Origin: Pseudomonas sp. C1C7
Lineage (GTDB): Bacteria; Pseudomonadota; Gammaproteobacteria; Pseudomonadales; Pseudomonadaceae
Assembly: GCF_013359595.1 (NCBI RefSeq)
Contig: NZ_JABFMP010000031.1
Location: 1-64,000 of the forward strand
Length of the DNA: 64,000 nt
Direction: 5' to 3'
Under the pieces are notes generated by a model. The model was not told where the DNA came from. It ran no database searches and saw only the letters and a list, made by a program, of their open reading frames with translations. Position 1 is the first letter of the stretch. The number at the start of each line of letters is the position of its first letter. A program made the position numbers and the translations under genes. This document shows, piece after piece, positions 34,120 to 42,872 of this stretch.

Positions 34120-34704
34120 TCAGCCGTGCGCTTCCTTGAGCAGCATGGCGATGCCGGGGTGATAGTGGCCCGCTTCGTTGTGCAACTTGCGATACGCGTA
34201 GGGGAAATACCAGGCCACGGCGCAGGTATGTTCCTTTTGCAGGTCGTCGACCATGTCCTGCAATTCTTCGGGGCTGGCGCTGTGCTGGGTTTTCTGTGGC
34301 GCGACGAACAGGCAGCCGAGCTTCAGGTCACTGGCGTAGCTGATCCGCTTGGCACTGGTGGTGATGTCGTAGAGGGGCTGGGTCAGGTTCAGGTTGTTGA
34401 CCCGCGGCCAGCGTTGCGTCGCCTGCAGCCAGGCGCGGGCTTCGGGCGTGGCGATGAACAGGTCGGCGCGGCCGTTGCGTTCGCCGTCTTCTATCTGTTT
34501 ACGGGTGGGCGATTGTTCGAGGGTAATGATTTCGGCCATCCATGCGGCCGCGCTGAGCAGCCCGATATTGGCTTTTTCGTCCAGCCAGTAGGGCGTTTCA
34601 CTGTCGCCACGGATGGCGTTGTAGCGATCGATACAGTCAAACCAGCGCTCCAGCACCGGGCGCAGGAATTCCAGCTTCGGATTGCTGATGATCATGCCTT
34701 GCAT
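34120..34704 (-). CDS. conserved protein of unknown function
   Basis: 194 residues, no signal peptide and no transmembrane segment that I can see. The sequence is rich in aromatic residues, with WFDCIDRYNAIRGDSETPYW near the N-terminus and AVAWYFPYAYRKLHNEAGHY near the C-terminus. I recognise no catalytic motif. AAGGTGA lies 4 nt before ATG 34704; a GTG at 34713 is inside that site. Coding bias is like its neighbours. It might be a cytoplasmic protein of a genus-level family. Confidence 0.78.
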   Translation of the reverse strand: MQGMIISNPKLEFLRPVLERWFDCIDRYNAIRGDSETPYWLDEKANIGLLSAAAWMAEIITLEQSPTRKQIEDGERNGRADLFIATPEARAWLQATQRWPRVNNLNLTQPLYDITTSAKRISYASDLKLGCLFVAPQKTQHSASPEELQDMVDDLQKEHTCAVAWYFPYAYRKLHNEAGHYHPGIAMLLKEAHG

Positions 34705-34881
34705 GGGGCTCACCTTTTTATTTTGGTGTGAATTGCTGTGAGTTATGGCTCTTTGATATCACTGCTGACAGTGTGGCACAAGATTGGCGTCAGAATATTG
34801 AGCAGCAGTCGATATTCCCGAATCAGGCCCCCGGCTTTAATTGACGCTCCACCCCCAACCCTCTAACCTTCGCCGCTTGTT

Positions 34882-35082
34882 TCAGGTGCTCTGTGGCCAT
34901 GGCCGACAGAGTGAAACAGGGAAGCCGGTGAGTGGTCGATGCGATGCATCGAGGTCTGCGATCCCGGCGCTGCCCCCGCAACGGTAAATGAGTGAAGGCT
35001 GCGCCTTGAGCCACTGTGTCGACGACATGGGAAGGCGCGCAGCCGGGCTGCGAGCCGCTCATGAGCCCGGAGACCGGCCTGA
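34882..35082 (+). promoter_or_regulatory. cobalamin (AdoCbl-class) riboswitch
   Basis: The closing stem tcagg (34882-34886) pairs with cctga (35078-35082). Inside lie the conserved aaacagggaagccggtg segment, the cccccgcaacgg bulge region and the B12 box AGCCACTG (35009-35016), then the gggctgcgagcccggagacc arm. An expression-platform hairpin tggcatc/gatgcca (35093-35115) follows and the cobO start is 97 nt downstream. High cobalamin should lower expression of the operon. The 474-nt gap ahead of cobO has no other gene. Confidence 0.95.
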
Positions 35083-35178
35083 TCCATCCAGATGGCATCA
35101 CGGTGGGCGATGCCAGGCTTCCCGCTATCTATTCTTGTGCCTGCCCGCCGTTATTCCTGCCTCAACGGAGAGCTCCCC

Positions 35179-35790
35179 ATGACTGAATCTTCTGATCGTG
35201 ACGAACGTCATCTGGCGCGCATGCAGCGCAAAAAAGCCGTGATCGACGAGCGTATCGCCAACTCCCCCAACGAATGCGGCCTGCTGCTGGTGCTGACCGG
35301 CAACGGCAAGGGCAAGAGCAGTTCGGCGTTCGGCATGCTCGCGCGGTCCATGGGCCATGGCATGCAGTGCGGCGTGGTGCAGTTCATCAAGGGTCGCAAC
35401 AGCACCGGCGAGGAATTGTTCTTCCGCCGCTTCCCCGAACAAGTGCGCTTTCACGTGATGGGCGAGGGCTTCACTTGGGAAACCCAGGACCGCCAGCGTG
35501 ACATCGCCGCCGCCGAAGCGGCCTGGGCGGTGTCCCGGGAACTGCTGCGCGATCCGTCCATCGGCCTGGTGGTGCTGGACGAACTGAATATCGCCCTCAA
35601 GCACGGCTATCTGGATCTTGATCAGGTCCTCAGCGATTTGCAGGCCCGCCCGCCCATGCAGCATGTGGTGGTCACCGGTCGCGGCGCCAAGCCGGAGATG
35701 ATCGAACTGGCCGACACCGTCACCGAGATGGGCATGATCAAGCACGCCTTCCAGGCCGGGATCAAAGCGCAGAAGGGCGTCGAACTGTGA
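35179..35790 (+). CDS. cobO: cob(I)yrinic acid a,c-diamide adenosyltransferase
   Basis: 203-residue CobA/CobO-type ATP:corrinoid adenosyltransferase that attaches the 5'-deoxyadenosyl ligand to cobalt. The P-loop LTGNGKGKSSSAFGM and the C-terminal RGAKPEMIELADTVTEM block are diagnostic. ATG 35179 has CGGAG upstream; longer frames run into the riboswitch platform. First gene of the cob operon; overlaps cobB by 4 nt. Confidence 0.97.
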   Translation: MTESSDRDERHLARMQRKKAVIDERIANSPNECGLLLVLTGNGKGKSSSAFGMLARSMGHGMQCGVVQFIKGRNSTGEELFFRRFPEQVRFHVMGEGFTWETQDRQRDIAAAEAAWAVSRELLRDPSIGLVVLDELNIALKHGYLDLDQVLSDLQARPPMQHVVVTGRGAKPEMIELADTVTEMGMIKHAFQAGIKAQKGVEL

Positions 35791-37196
35791 ATGCACCTCG
35801 TCATTGCCCGGCGGTGCTCATCGCCGCCCCGGCCTCCGGTCAGGGCAAGACCACCGTCACCGCCGCGCTGGCCCGTTTGCACCGCAACCAGGGGCGCAAG
35901 GTTCGCGTATTCAAATGCGGTCCGGACTTTCTCGACCCGATGATTCTCGAGCGCGCCAGCGGTGCGCCGGTGTATCAGCTGGACATGTGGATGGTCGGCG
36001 AGCAGGAAAGCCGACGCCTGTTGTGGGAAGCCGCAGGCGTTGCCGATCTGATTTTGATCGAAGGGGTAATGGGCCTGTTCGACGGCACGCCCTCCAGCGC
36101 AGATCTGGCGCGGCACTTTGGCGTGCCGGTGCTGGGCGTGATCGACGGCACCGCCATGGCCCAGACCTTTGGTGCGCTGGCCCTGGGCCTGGCGCGTTAT
36201 CAGCCGGACCTGCCGTTTGCCGGCGTGCTGGCCAACCGCGTCGGCACCCAGCGTCACGCGCAATTGCTGGAAGGCAGCCTGACCGAGGGCCTGCGCTGGT
36301 ACGGCGCCTTGTCCCGGGAAACCGGCATCGAATTGCCGAGTCGGCATCTGGGGCTGGTGCAGGCCAGCGAGTTGAACGATCTGGACCTGCGTCTGGATGC
36401 AGCGGCCGATGCCCTGGCCAGCAGTTGCGAAGTCGCGCTGCCGCCAGCGGTGGAGTTTGCCGCCCCCGAAGTGATCGCCGCCGAACCGCTTCTGGCCGGC
36501 GTGCGCATTGCCGTGGCCCGGGACGAAGCCTTTGCCTTCACCTATGGCGCGAGCCTGGATGTGTTGCGTGCGATGGGCGCCGAACTGCGCTTCTTCTCGC
36601 CGATCCGCGATGCGCAATTGCCCGAGGCCGATAGCCTGTATCTGCCCGGTGGTTACCCGGAGCTGCATCACGTGGCGCTGTCGCAAAACACCTCGATGCT
36701 CAACGCCATCCGCGCGCACCATGAGGCGGGCAAACCGCTGCTGGCCGAGTGTGGCGGCATGCTCTATCTGCTCGATTCGCTGACCGATGTCGAAGGCACT
36801 CGCGCTGAACTGGTGGGCTTGCTGGCGGGCGATGCGGTGATGCAGAAGCGTCTTGCTGCGCTGGCCTTGCAGGCAGTTGAACTGCCGGAAGGATCGCTGC
36901 GCGGGCACACCTATCACCACTCGCTGACCACCACCGACCTGACCCCGATTGCCCGGGGCCTGAGCCCAAATGGCGGACGCGGGGCGGAGGCGGTTTTCCG
37001 CGAGGGGCGGATGACGGCCTCGTATGTGCATTTTTATTTTCCGTCCAATCCGACGGCGGTGGCCGCACTGTTTGCGCCTGATCATGGCGCCGCCATCGCG
37101 AGCAGGCTCGCTCCCGCAAAGGAGCACCTGACCTCTCCCACAGTGGAACACCTGACTTCCGTGGGAGCGAGCCTGCTCGCGAAAAGTCATGACTGA
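35787..37196 (+). CDS. cobB: cobyrinate a,c-diamide synthase with a REP-encoded C-terminal tail
   Basis: Amidates side chains a and c of cobyrinic acid using ATP and glutamine. The synthetase half has the P-loop APASGQGKTTVTAAL; the glutaminase half has the nucleophile Cys in LLAECGGMLYLLDSL and His in TASYVHFYFPSNP. The catalytic protein ends near residue 434. The last 35 residues (from AAIASRLAPA to LLAKSHD) are encoded by a REP doublet at 37094-37186. The total of 469 residues is therefore longer than expected (about 430). The frame ends inside bluB (8-nt overlap). Confidence 0.94.
   Translation: MNAPRHCPAVLIAAPASGQGKTTVTAALARLHRNQGRKVRVFKCGPDFLDPMILERASGAPVYQLDMWMVGEQESRRLLWEAAGVADLILIEGVMGLFDGTPSSADLARHFGVPVLGVIDGTAMAQTFGALALGLARYQPDLPFAGVLANRVGTQRHAQLLEGSLTEGLRWYGALSRETGIELPSRHLGLVQASELNDLDLRLDAAADALASSCEVALPPAVEFAAPEVIAAEPLLAGVRIAVARDEAFAFTYGASLDVLRAMGAELRFFSPIRDAQLPEADSLYLPGGYPELHHVALSQNTSMLNAIRAHHEAGKPLLAECGGMLYLLDSLTDVEGTRAELVGLLAGDAVMQKRLAALALQAVELPEGSLRGHTYHHSLTTTDLTPIARGLSPNGGRGAEAVFREGRMTASYVHFYFPSNPTAVAALFAPDHGAAIASRLAPAKEHLTSPTVEHLTSVGASLLAKSHD
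37094..37186. repeat. REP doublet inside the 3' end of cobB
   Basis: Arms catcgcgagcaggctcgctc (37094-37118) and gtgggagcgagcctgctcgc (37161-37185) flank a middle that repeats acctgac(c/t)t twice. It is read in frame by cobB and stops 3 bases before the bluB ATG. Confidence 0.93.
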
Positions 37197-37839
37197 CCAC
37201 GCTTTCAGCCAGGAAGAACGCGCAGCCGTCTACCGAGCCATCGCCGAACGCCGCGACATGCGCCACTTCAGCGGCGGCACGGTCGAGCCCGAACTGCTGC
37301 GGCGCTTGCTCGAGGCCGCGCACCAGGCGCCGAGCGTCGGCCTGATGCAGCCCTGGCGTTTCATTCGCATCAGCGACCGCGACCTGCGGGTCAGGATCCG
37401 CGATCTGGTGGAGGAAGAACGCATCCGCACCGCCGAAGCCCTCGGCGAGCGCAGTGACCAATTCATGCAACTGAAAGTCGAAGGCATCAACGATTGCGCC
37501 GAGCTGCTGGTGGCGGCGCTGATGGATGATCGCGAGCGGCATATCTTCGGTCGGCGCACCTTGCCGGAAATGGACATGGCCTCGCTGTCCTGCGCGATCC
37601 AGAACCTGTGGCTGGCGTCCCGTGCCGAAGGGCTGGGGATGGGCTGGGTGTCGCTGTTCGAGCCGCAGGCCCTGGCCGATTTGCTCGGCCTGCCCGCCGG
37701 TGCCAAGCCGTTGGCGATTCTGTGCCTGGGACCGGTCAAGGAATTCTATCCGGCGCCGATGCTGGTGCTCGAAGGCTGGGCGCAAGAGCGCGGGCTAAAC
37801 GAAATGCTGTTTGAGAATTATTGGGGAGTGCGTGCATGA
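37189..37839 (+). CDS. bluB: 5,6-dimethylbenzimidazole synthase
   Basis: 216-residue flavin-destroying enzyme of the nitroreductase fold that makes the lower ligand of B12 from FMNH2 and O2. RRDMRHFSGGTV and HQAPSVGLMQPWRF match BluB. It lies between cobB and cbiB, with a 4-nt overlap to cbiB. There is no good ribosome-binding site of its own: the bases before ATG 37189 are the end of the REP arm, so initiation may depend on ribosomes finishing cobB. Confidence 0.95.
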   Translation: MTDHAFSQEERAAVYRAIAERRDMRHFSGGTVEPELLRRLLEAAHQAPSVGLMQPWRFIRISDRDLRVRIRDLVEEERIRTAEALGERSDQFMQLKVEGINDCAELLVAALMDDRERHIFGRRTLPEMDMASLSCAIQNLWLASRAEGLGMGWVSLFEPQALADLLGLPAGAKPLAILCLGPVKEFYPAPMLVLEGWAQERGLNEMLFENYWGVRA

Positions 37840-38744
37840 GTGTGGCGTTGTTGAGTGCCGCCGCGGTTGCGCTGGATGCGCTGCTGGGCGAGCCCAAACG
37901 CTGGCATCCGCTGGTGGCGTTCGGCCGTTTTGCCGAGCGCATCGAGCAACGTTTCAACGCCGGTGGTCGCGGTTGGCGCAGCCACGGTGTCACCGCCTGG
38001 GTGATCGCGGTGTTGCCGCTGACCTTGCTGGCCACCGCGTTTTCGTGGGCGCCCTATGTCGGCTGGCTCGTGGAGATTCTCGCGCTGTATTGCGCCCTGG
38101 GCATGCGCAGCCTCGGCGAGCATGTCGAGCCCGTGGCCAAGGCCTTGCGCGGCGGTGATCTGGAAGAGGCCCGCAAACGCGTCAGTTATCTGGTCAGTCG
38201 CAAGACCAGCGAGCTGGATGAAACCGCGGTCGCCCGTGCCGCCACCGAGTCGGTGCTGGAGAACGGCAGTGACGCGGTGTTCGCCGCCCTGTTCTGGTTT
38301 GCCGTGGCCGGTGCGCCGGGCGTGGTGCTCTATCGCTTGAGCAATACGCTGGATGCGATGTGGGGTTATCGCAACGAGCGCTTCGAGCGTTTCGGCTGGG
38401 CGGCGGCGAAGATCGACGACGTCCTCAATTACATTCCCGCGCGTCTGGTGGCATTGACCTACGCGCTGCTGGGCAAAACCCGTCTGGCGTTGAAATGCTG
38501 GCGTACTCAGGGCCCGACCTGGGACAGCCCCAATGCCGGACCGGTAATGGCTGCTGGCGCCGGTGCGCTGGGTGTGGAGCTGGGCGGGCCGGCGATTTAT
38601 CACGGCGAGTTGCACGAGCGTCCGCAACTGGGCGAAGGCGCGCCGGCGGACGCGGACTCCATCGACCGCGGCTGGCAATTGGTCCAGCGCGGGGTATGGT
38701 TATGGTTGCTGATTCTCTGCGTGGGAGCTGAGTTCTATGCTTGA
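37836..38744 (+). CDS. cbiB: adenosylcobinamide-phosphate synthase
   Basis: 302-residue membrane protein (called cobD in Pseudomonas) that attaches aminopropanol phosphate to adenosylcobyric acid. Features include the N-terminal ALLGEPKRWHPLVAFGRF, the RKTSELDETAVARAATES motif and TQGPTWDSPNAGPVMAAGAG, with about four membrane helices. GGGGAG lies 8 nt before ATG 37836. Overlaps cobC by 8 nt. Confidence 0.95.
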   Translation: MSVALLSAAAVALDALLGEPKRWHPLVAFGRFAERIEQRFNAGGRGWRSHGVTAWVIAVLPLTLLATAFSWAPYVGWLVEILALYCALGMRSLGEHVEPVAKALRGGDLEEARKRVSYLVSRKTSELDETAVARAATESVLENGSDAVFAALFWFAVAGAPGVVLYRLSNTLDAMWGYRNERFERFGWAAAKIDDVLNYIPARLVALTYALLGKTRLALKCWRTQGPTWDSPNAGPVMAAGAGALGVELGGPAIYHGELHERPQLGEGAPADADSIDRGWQLVQRGVWLWLLILCVGAEFYA

Positions 38745-39729
38745 GCACGGTGGACGGTTGCGCAAGGCGGCGCTCGAATACGGCATCGAGGAAGCCGATT
38801 GGCTTGATCTGTCCAGCGGCCTGGCGCCCTGGCCGTTTCCGGTTCCCGAGATCCCGCTGCGAGCCTGGGCGCGCCTGCCCGAAACCGACGACGGCCTGGA
38901 GCAGGCCGCCTGCGATTACTACGGCACCCTGCAAGCCTTGCCGGTGGCCGGCTCGCAAATGGCCATCCAGTTGCTGCCGCGCCTGCGCCGGGCCGGCAAG
39001 GTCGGCGTGCTCTCGCCGTGTTACGCCGAACATGCCGAAGCCTGGCGTCGCAACGGCTACATCGTGCGCGAAGTGGTCGAGCAGGAAGTCGACTTCTTCG
39101 TCGACAGTCTCGATGTGCTGGTGGTGGTCAATCCGAACAATCCCACGGGCCTGAGCCTGAGCCCCAGCCGTTTGCTCGACTGGCATTCGCGGCTGGCCCA
39201 GCGCGGCGGTTGGCTGGTGGTGGACGAGGCGTTCATGGACAACACGCCGCAGCTGAGCGTGGCGCCGTTTGCCCACCAGGTCGGGCTGATCGTGCTGCGC
39301 TCCTTCGGCAAATTTTTCGGTCTGGCCGGTGTGCGTCTGGGCTTCGTGCTGGCCGAGCGCAAGCTGCTCCGGCTGCTCGCCGAACAGGTCGGGCCATGGG
39401 CGGTGAGCGGTCCGACCCGGGTGCTGGGCCAGGCTTGCCTGCGCGATACCGAAGGCCATGCGCGGCAACGGCTGCGTACCGAAGAGGCCAGCGAACGGCT
39501 GGCGACGTTGCTCGACCTGCACGGCTTCAAACCCCAGGGCGGTTGCGCCTTGTTCCAGTGGGTGGTGACCGATCGCGCCAAGGATCTGTACGAGTTCATG
39601 GCCCGGCGCGGCATTCTCCTGCGCCTGTTCACGCAAACCGGCAGCCTGCGTTTCGGCCTGCCGGGCGACGACGCCGATTGGGCGCGCCTGAGCGCTGCCT
39701 TCGAGGCCTTTGCCAAGGACGCTTCATGA
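38737..39729 (+). CDS. cobC: threonine-phosphate decarboxylase (L-threonine-O-3-phosphate)
   Basis: 330-residue PLP enzyme of the aminotransferase class II fold; it makes (R)-1-amino-2-propanol phosphate for CbiB. NPNNPTGLSLSPSRLLDW, the Asp in VVDEAFMD, and the Schiff-base Lys in SFGKFFGLAGVRLGF are visible. Substrate is assigned by position between cbiB and cobQ. Overlaps both neighbours (8 and 4 nt). Confidence 0.93.
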   Translation: MLEHGGRLRKAALEYGIEEADWLDLSSGLAPWPFPVPEIPLRAWARLPETDDGLEQAACDYYGTLQALPVAGSQMAIQLLPRLRRAGKVGVLSPCYAEHAEAWRRNGYIVREVVEQEVDFFVDSLDVLVVVNPNNPTGLSLSPSRLLDWHSRLAQRGGWLVVDEAFMDNTPQLSVAPFAHQVGLIVLRSFGKFFGLAGVRLGFVLAERKLLRLLAEQVGPWAVSGPTRVLGQACLRDTEGHARQRLRTEEASERLATLLDLHGFKPQGGCALFQWVVTDRAKDLYEFMARRGILLRLFTQTGSLRFGLPGDDADWARLSAAFEAFAKDAS

Positions 39730-41177
39730 CGACGTTGATGGTGCAGGGCACCACCTCCGATGCCGGTAAAAGCACGCTGGTGACGGCGCTGTGCCGTTGG
39801 GTCACGCGCCAGGGTGTGCGCGTGGTGCCATTCAAGCCGCAGAACATGGCGCTCAACAGCGCGGTGACTGCCGATGGTGGCGAGATCGGCCGCGCCCAGG
39901 CGGTGCAGGCCCAGGCCGCGTTCCTGGAACCGCACACCGACATGAACCCGGTGCTGCTCAAACCCAACAGCGACACCGGTGCCCAGGTGATCATCCATGG
40001 CCGCGCGGTCACCACCATGAACGCCGTGGCCTATCACGACTACAAGGCCATCGCCATGCAGGCGGTGCTGGCTTCCCATGCGCGGCTGAGCGCGGCCTAT
40101 CCGCTGGTGATGGTCGAAGGTGCAGGCTCGCCGGCCGAGATCAATCTGCGTGCCGGCGACATCGCCAACATGGGTTTCGCCGAAGCGGTGGACTGCCCGG
40201 TGGTGCTGATCGCCGACATCAACCGGGGCGGGGTGTTCGCGCATCTGGTGGGGACGCTGGAACTGCTGTCGCCGAGCGAGCAGGCGCGGATCAAGGGCTT
40301 CATCATCAACCGTTTTCGTGGCGACATCGCCCTGTTGCAGCCGGGCCTGGACTGGCTGGAGCAGCGCACCGGCAAACCGGTGATCGGCGTCCTGCCCTAC
40401 GTAATGGACCTGCACCTGGAGGCCGAGGACGGCATCGATCAGCGCCAGACCGACAAGGCCGAGCAGGTGCTGAAAGTGGTGGTGCCGGTGCTGCCGCGCA
40501 TCAGCAACCACACCGATTTCGACCCGCTGCGCCTGCATCCGCAAGTCGACCTGCAATTCATCGGCCCTGGCCAGGCGATCCCTCCGGCTGATCTGATCAT
40601 CCTTCCCGGCTCGAAAAGCGTGCGCAGCGATCTTGCGTATCTGCGGGCCAACGGCTGGGACACGGCAATCTCCCGACACCTGCGTTACGGCGGCAAAGTG
40701 CTGGGGATCTGCGGTGGCCTGCAGATGCTCGGTGAACAGGTGCACGACCCGCTGGGCCTCGAAGGCGCGCCGGGTTCCAGTGCCGGTTTGGGGCTGCTGG
40801 CCTTTGACACGGTGCTCGAGCAGGAGAAGCAGCTGCGCAATGTGCGTGGGCGTCTGGCCCTGGAAAACGCTGAAGTCAGTGGCTATGAAATCCATGCCGG
40901 CGTGACCACCGGCGTTGCCCTGGAAAACGCCGCGGTGCAGCTCGATGACGGGCGTTGCGATGGCGCGCAGAGCCTTGATGGGCAGATTTTCGGCACTTAC
41001 CTGCATGGCCTGTTCGAATCGCCTGCGGCCTGTGGCGCGCTGTTGCGTTGGGCCGGTTTGCGGGATGTGCAAGAGGTGGATTACCACGGGTTGCGCGAGC
41101 GGGATATCGAGCGGTTGGCGGACCTGGTGGAGCAGCATCTGGATACCGGGCTGTTGCGTGAACTGTGTGGAATCTAG
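39726..41177 (+). CDS. cobQ: cobyric acid synthase
   Basis: 483-residue amidotransferase that amidates side chains b, d, e and g. N-terminal synthetase domain: QGTTSDAGKSTLVTAL P-loop and PFKPQNMALNS. C-terminal glutaminase domain: LGICGGLQMLGE (nucleophile Cys) and GTYLHGLFES (His). The 4-nt overlap with cobC fixes the start; a longer upstream frame is an artefact of the overlapping cobC sequence. Confidence 0.97.
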   Translation: MTTLMVQGTTSDAGKSTLVTALCRWVTRQGVRVVPFKPQNMALNSAVTADGGEIGRAQAVQAQAAFLEPHTDMNPVLLKPNSDTGAQVIIHGRAVTTMNAVAYHDYKAIAMQAVLASHARLSAAYPLVMVEGAGSPAEINLRAGDIANMGFAEAVDCPVVLIADINRGGVFAHLVGTLELLSPSEQARIKGFIINRFRGDIALLQPGLDWLEQRTGKPVIGVLPYVMDLHLEAEDGIDQRQTDKAEQVLKVVVPVLPRISNHTDFDPLRLHPQVDLQFIGPGQAIPPADLIILPGSKSVRSDLAYLRANGWDTAISRHLRYGGKVLGICGGLQMLGEQVHDPLGLEGAPGSSAGLGLLAFDTVLEQEKQLRNVRGRLALENAEVSGYEIHAGVTTGVALENAAVQLDDGRCDGAQSLDGQIFGTYLHGLFESPAACGALLRWAGLRDVQEVDYHGLRERDIERLADLVEQHLDTGLLRELCGI

Positions 41178-41194
41178 GGTGAATTTGCCGGCCT

Positions 41195-41260
41195 CTTCGC
41201 GAGCAAGCCCGCTCCCACATGGGAACGCGATCAACTGTGGGAGAGGGCTTGCTCGCGAAG
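41195..41260. repeat. REP doublet, family A, inside the cob operon
   Basis: Arms at 41195-41219 and 41236-41260 pair with one mismatch. It fills much of the 121-nt gap between cobQ and cobU, the only wide gap in an operon whose other genes overlap or are 2 nt apart. Confidence 0.88.
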
Positions 41261-41298
41261 ACGGCAGTGGCCTCACCGCAAAGCTGAAGGAATAAACC

Positions 41299-41820
41299 AT
41301 GCTCCAACTGATCCTCGGCGGCGCCCGCTCCGGCAAGAGTCGCCTGGCCGAAAAGCTCGCCTGCGAAAGCGGCCTGGCCGTGACCTACATCGCCACCAGC
41401 CAACCTCTGGACGGCGAGATGAACGAGCGGGTCGCCCATCACCGCGCCCGACGCCCGGTCGAGTGGGGCTTGATCGAAGAGCCGGTCCAACTGGCCCGCG
41501 TCCTTCGGGAACGCGCCCGCGCCGACCACTGCCTGCTGGTCGATTGCCTGACCCTGTGGATGACCAACCTGCTGATGCTCGATGACAACGAGCGCCTCAG
41601 CGCCGAGCGTGACGCGCTGCTCGAATGCCTGGCTTCGCTGCCGGGCGAAATCATTTTTGTCAGCAACGAGACCGGAATGGGTGTCGTGCCGCTGGGCGAA
41701 TTGACTCGCCGCTATGTCGATGAAGCCGGTTGGCTGCATCAAGCCCTCGCCGAGCGCTGTCAGCGAGTCGTCCTGACCGTTGCCGGCCTGCCCCTGACTC
41801 TGAAAGGAAATGCGTTATGA
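41299..41820 (+). CDS. cobU: adenosylcobinamide kinase / adenosylcobinamide-phosphate guanylyltransferase
   Basis: 173-residue bifunctional enzyme (CobP in Pseudomonas) that phosphorylates adenosylcobinamide and converts it to the GDP form. P-loop LGGARSGKSRLAE, HHRARRP with the His that carries GMP, and VDCLTLWMTNLLM are diagnostic. GAAGGAATA precedes ATG 41299. Overlaps cobT by 4 nt. Confidence 0.96.
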   Translation: MLQLILGGARSGKSRLAEKLACESGLAVTYIATSQPLDGEMNERVAHHRARRPVEWGLIEEPVQLARVLRERARADHCLLVDCLTLWMTNLLMLDDNERLSAERDALLECLASLPGEIIFVSNETGMGVVPLGELTRRYVDEAGWLHQALAERCQRVVLTVAGLPLTLKGNAL

Positions 41821-42872
41821 CTCAATCCTGGTGGCTGAATCCGTGCCAATCGATCGACGCCCAGGCGTTGGAGCAGGCGCAGGCCCGGCAACAGCAACTG
41901 ACCAAACCGGCCGGCTCCCTCGGTCAGCTGGAGTCGGTGGCGGTGCAACTGGCGGGTTTGCAGGGACAGATCAAGCCAACGCTGGAGCAGGTCTGGATAG
42001 CCATCTTTGCCGGCGACCACGGCGTAGTGGCCGAGGGCGTGTCGGCGTTTCCCCAGGAAGTCACTGGACAGATGCTGCATAACTTCGTCAACGGCGGTGC
42101 GGCGATCAGCGTTCTGGCGCGGCAGTTGAATGCCTCGCTGGAAGTGGTCGATCTGGGCACGGTCACGCCTTCGCTCAACCTGCCGGGCGTGCGTCATTTG
42201 AACGTCGGGCCGGGCACGGCGAATTTTGTCCAGGGCCCGGCGATGACCGTCGCCCAGGGCGAACTGGCGCTGGGCGGTGGGCGTGACAGCGTGCTGCGAG
42301 CGAAAGCCGCGGGCGCGCAATTGTTCATCGGGGGCGAGATGGGCATCGGCAACACCACCGCCGCCAGTGCCCTGGCCTGTGCCTTGCTCGATTGCCCTGT
42401 GGTGCACCTGACCGGACCGGGCACTGGCTTGAACGCAGCGGGCGTGAGCCACAAGGCGCAGGTGATCGAGCGTGCGCTGGCCTTGCATGGCGCTCAGCGT
42501 GGCGATGCCCTGCAAACCCTGTTCAATCTCGGTGGTTTCGAGATCGCCGCCTTGGTGGGCGCCTATCTGGCCTGTGCCCAGGAAGGCATCGCCGTGCTGG
42601 TGGATGGCTTCATCTGCAGCGTCGCGGCATTGGTTGCGGTGCGCCTGAATCCGCAATGCCGTCCGTGGCTGTTGTTCGGCCATCGTGGTGCCGAGCCCGG
42701 GCATCAACATGTATTGGAAACCCTGAACGCCGAGCCGCTGCTGGATCTCGGCCTGCGCTTGGGTGAGGGCAGCGGGGCGGCGCTGGCGGTGCCGCTGCTG
42801 CGTCTGGCGTGCGACCTGCACGGGCAGATGGCGACGTTCGCCGAAGCTGCGGTCGCGGACCGTCCGGCATGA
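41817..42872 (+). CDS. cobT: nicotinate-nucleotide-dimethylbenzimidazole phosphoribosyltransferase
   Basis: 351-residue enzyme that activates dimethylbenzimidazole as alpha-ribazole phosphate. The N-terminal TKPAGSLGQLESVAVQLAGL, FAGDHGVVAEGVSAFPQEVT and GEMGIGNTTAASAL, and the catalytic Glu in LRLGEGSGAALAVPLL near the C-terminus, all fit CobT. With BluB upstream it supplies the complete lower-ligand path. Overlaps its neighbours by 4 nt on both sides. Confidence 0.97.
   Translation: MTQSWWLNPCQSIDAQALEQAQARQQQLTKPAGSLGQLESVAVQLAGLQGQIKPTLEQVWIAIFAGDHGVVAEGVSAFPQEVTGQMLHNFVNGGAAISVLARQLNASLEVVDLGTVTPSLNLPGVRHLNVGPGTANFVQGPAMTVAQGELALGGGRDSVLRAKAAGAQLFIGGEMGIGNTTAASALACALLDCPVVHLTGPGTGLNAAGVSHKAQVIERALALHGAQRGDALQTLFNLGGFEIAALVGAYLACAQEGIAVLVDGFICSVAALVAVRLNPQCRPWLLFGHRGAEPGHQHVLETLNAEPLLDLGLRLGEGSGAALAVPLLRLACDLHGQMATFAEAAVADRPA

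Noticed and set aside
34823..35101. Short open frame on the minus strand through the B12 leader
   Set aside because: The bases are fully explained by the conserved cobalamin riboswitch on the plus strand.
38737..39729. cobC considered as histidinol-phosphate aminotransferase
   Set aside because: Same fold, but overlaps with cbiB and cobQ and a length of 330 residues favour threonine-phosphate decarboxylase.
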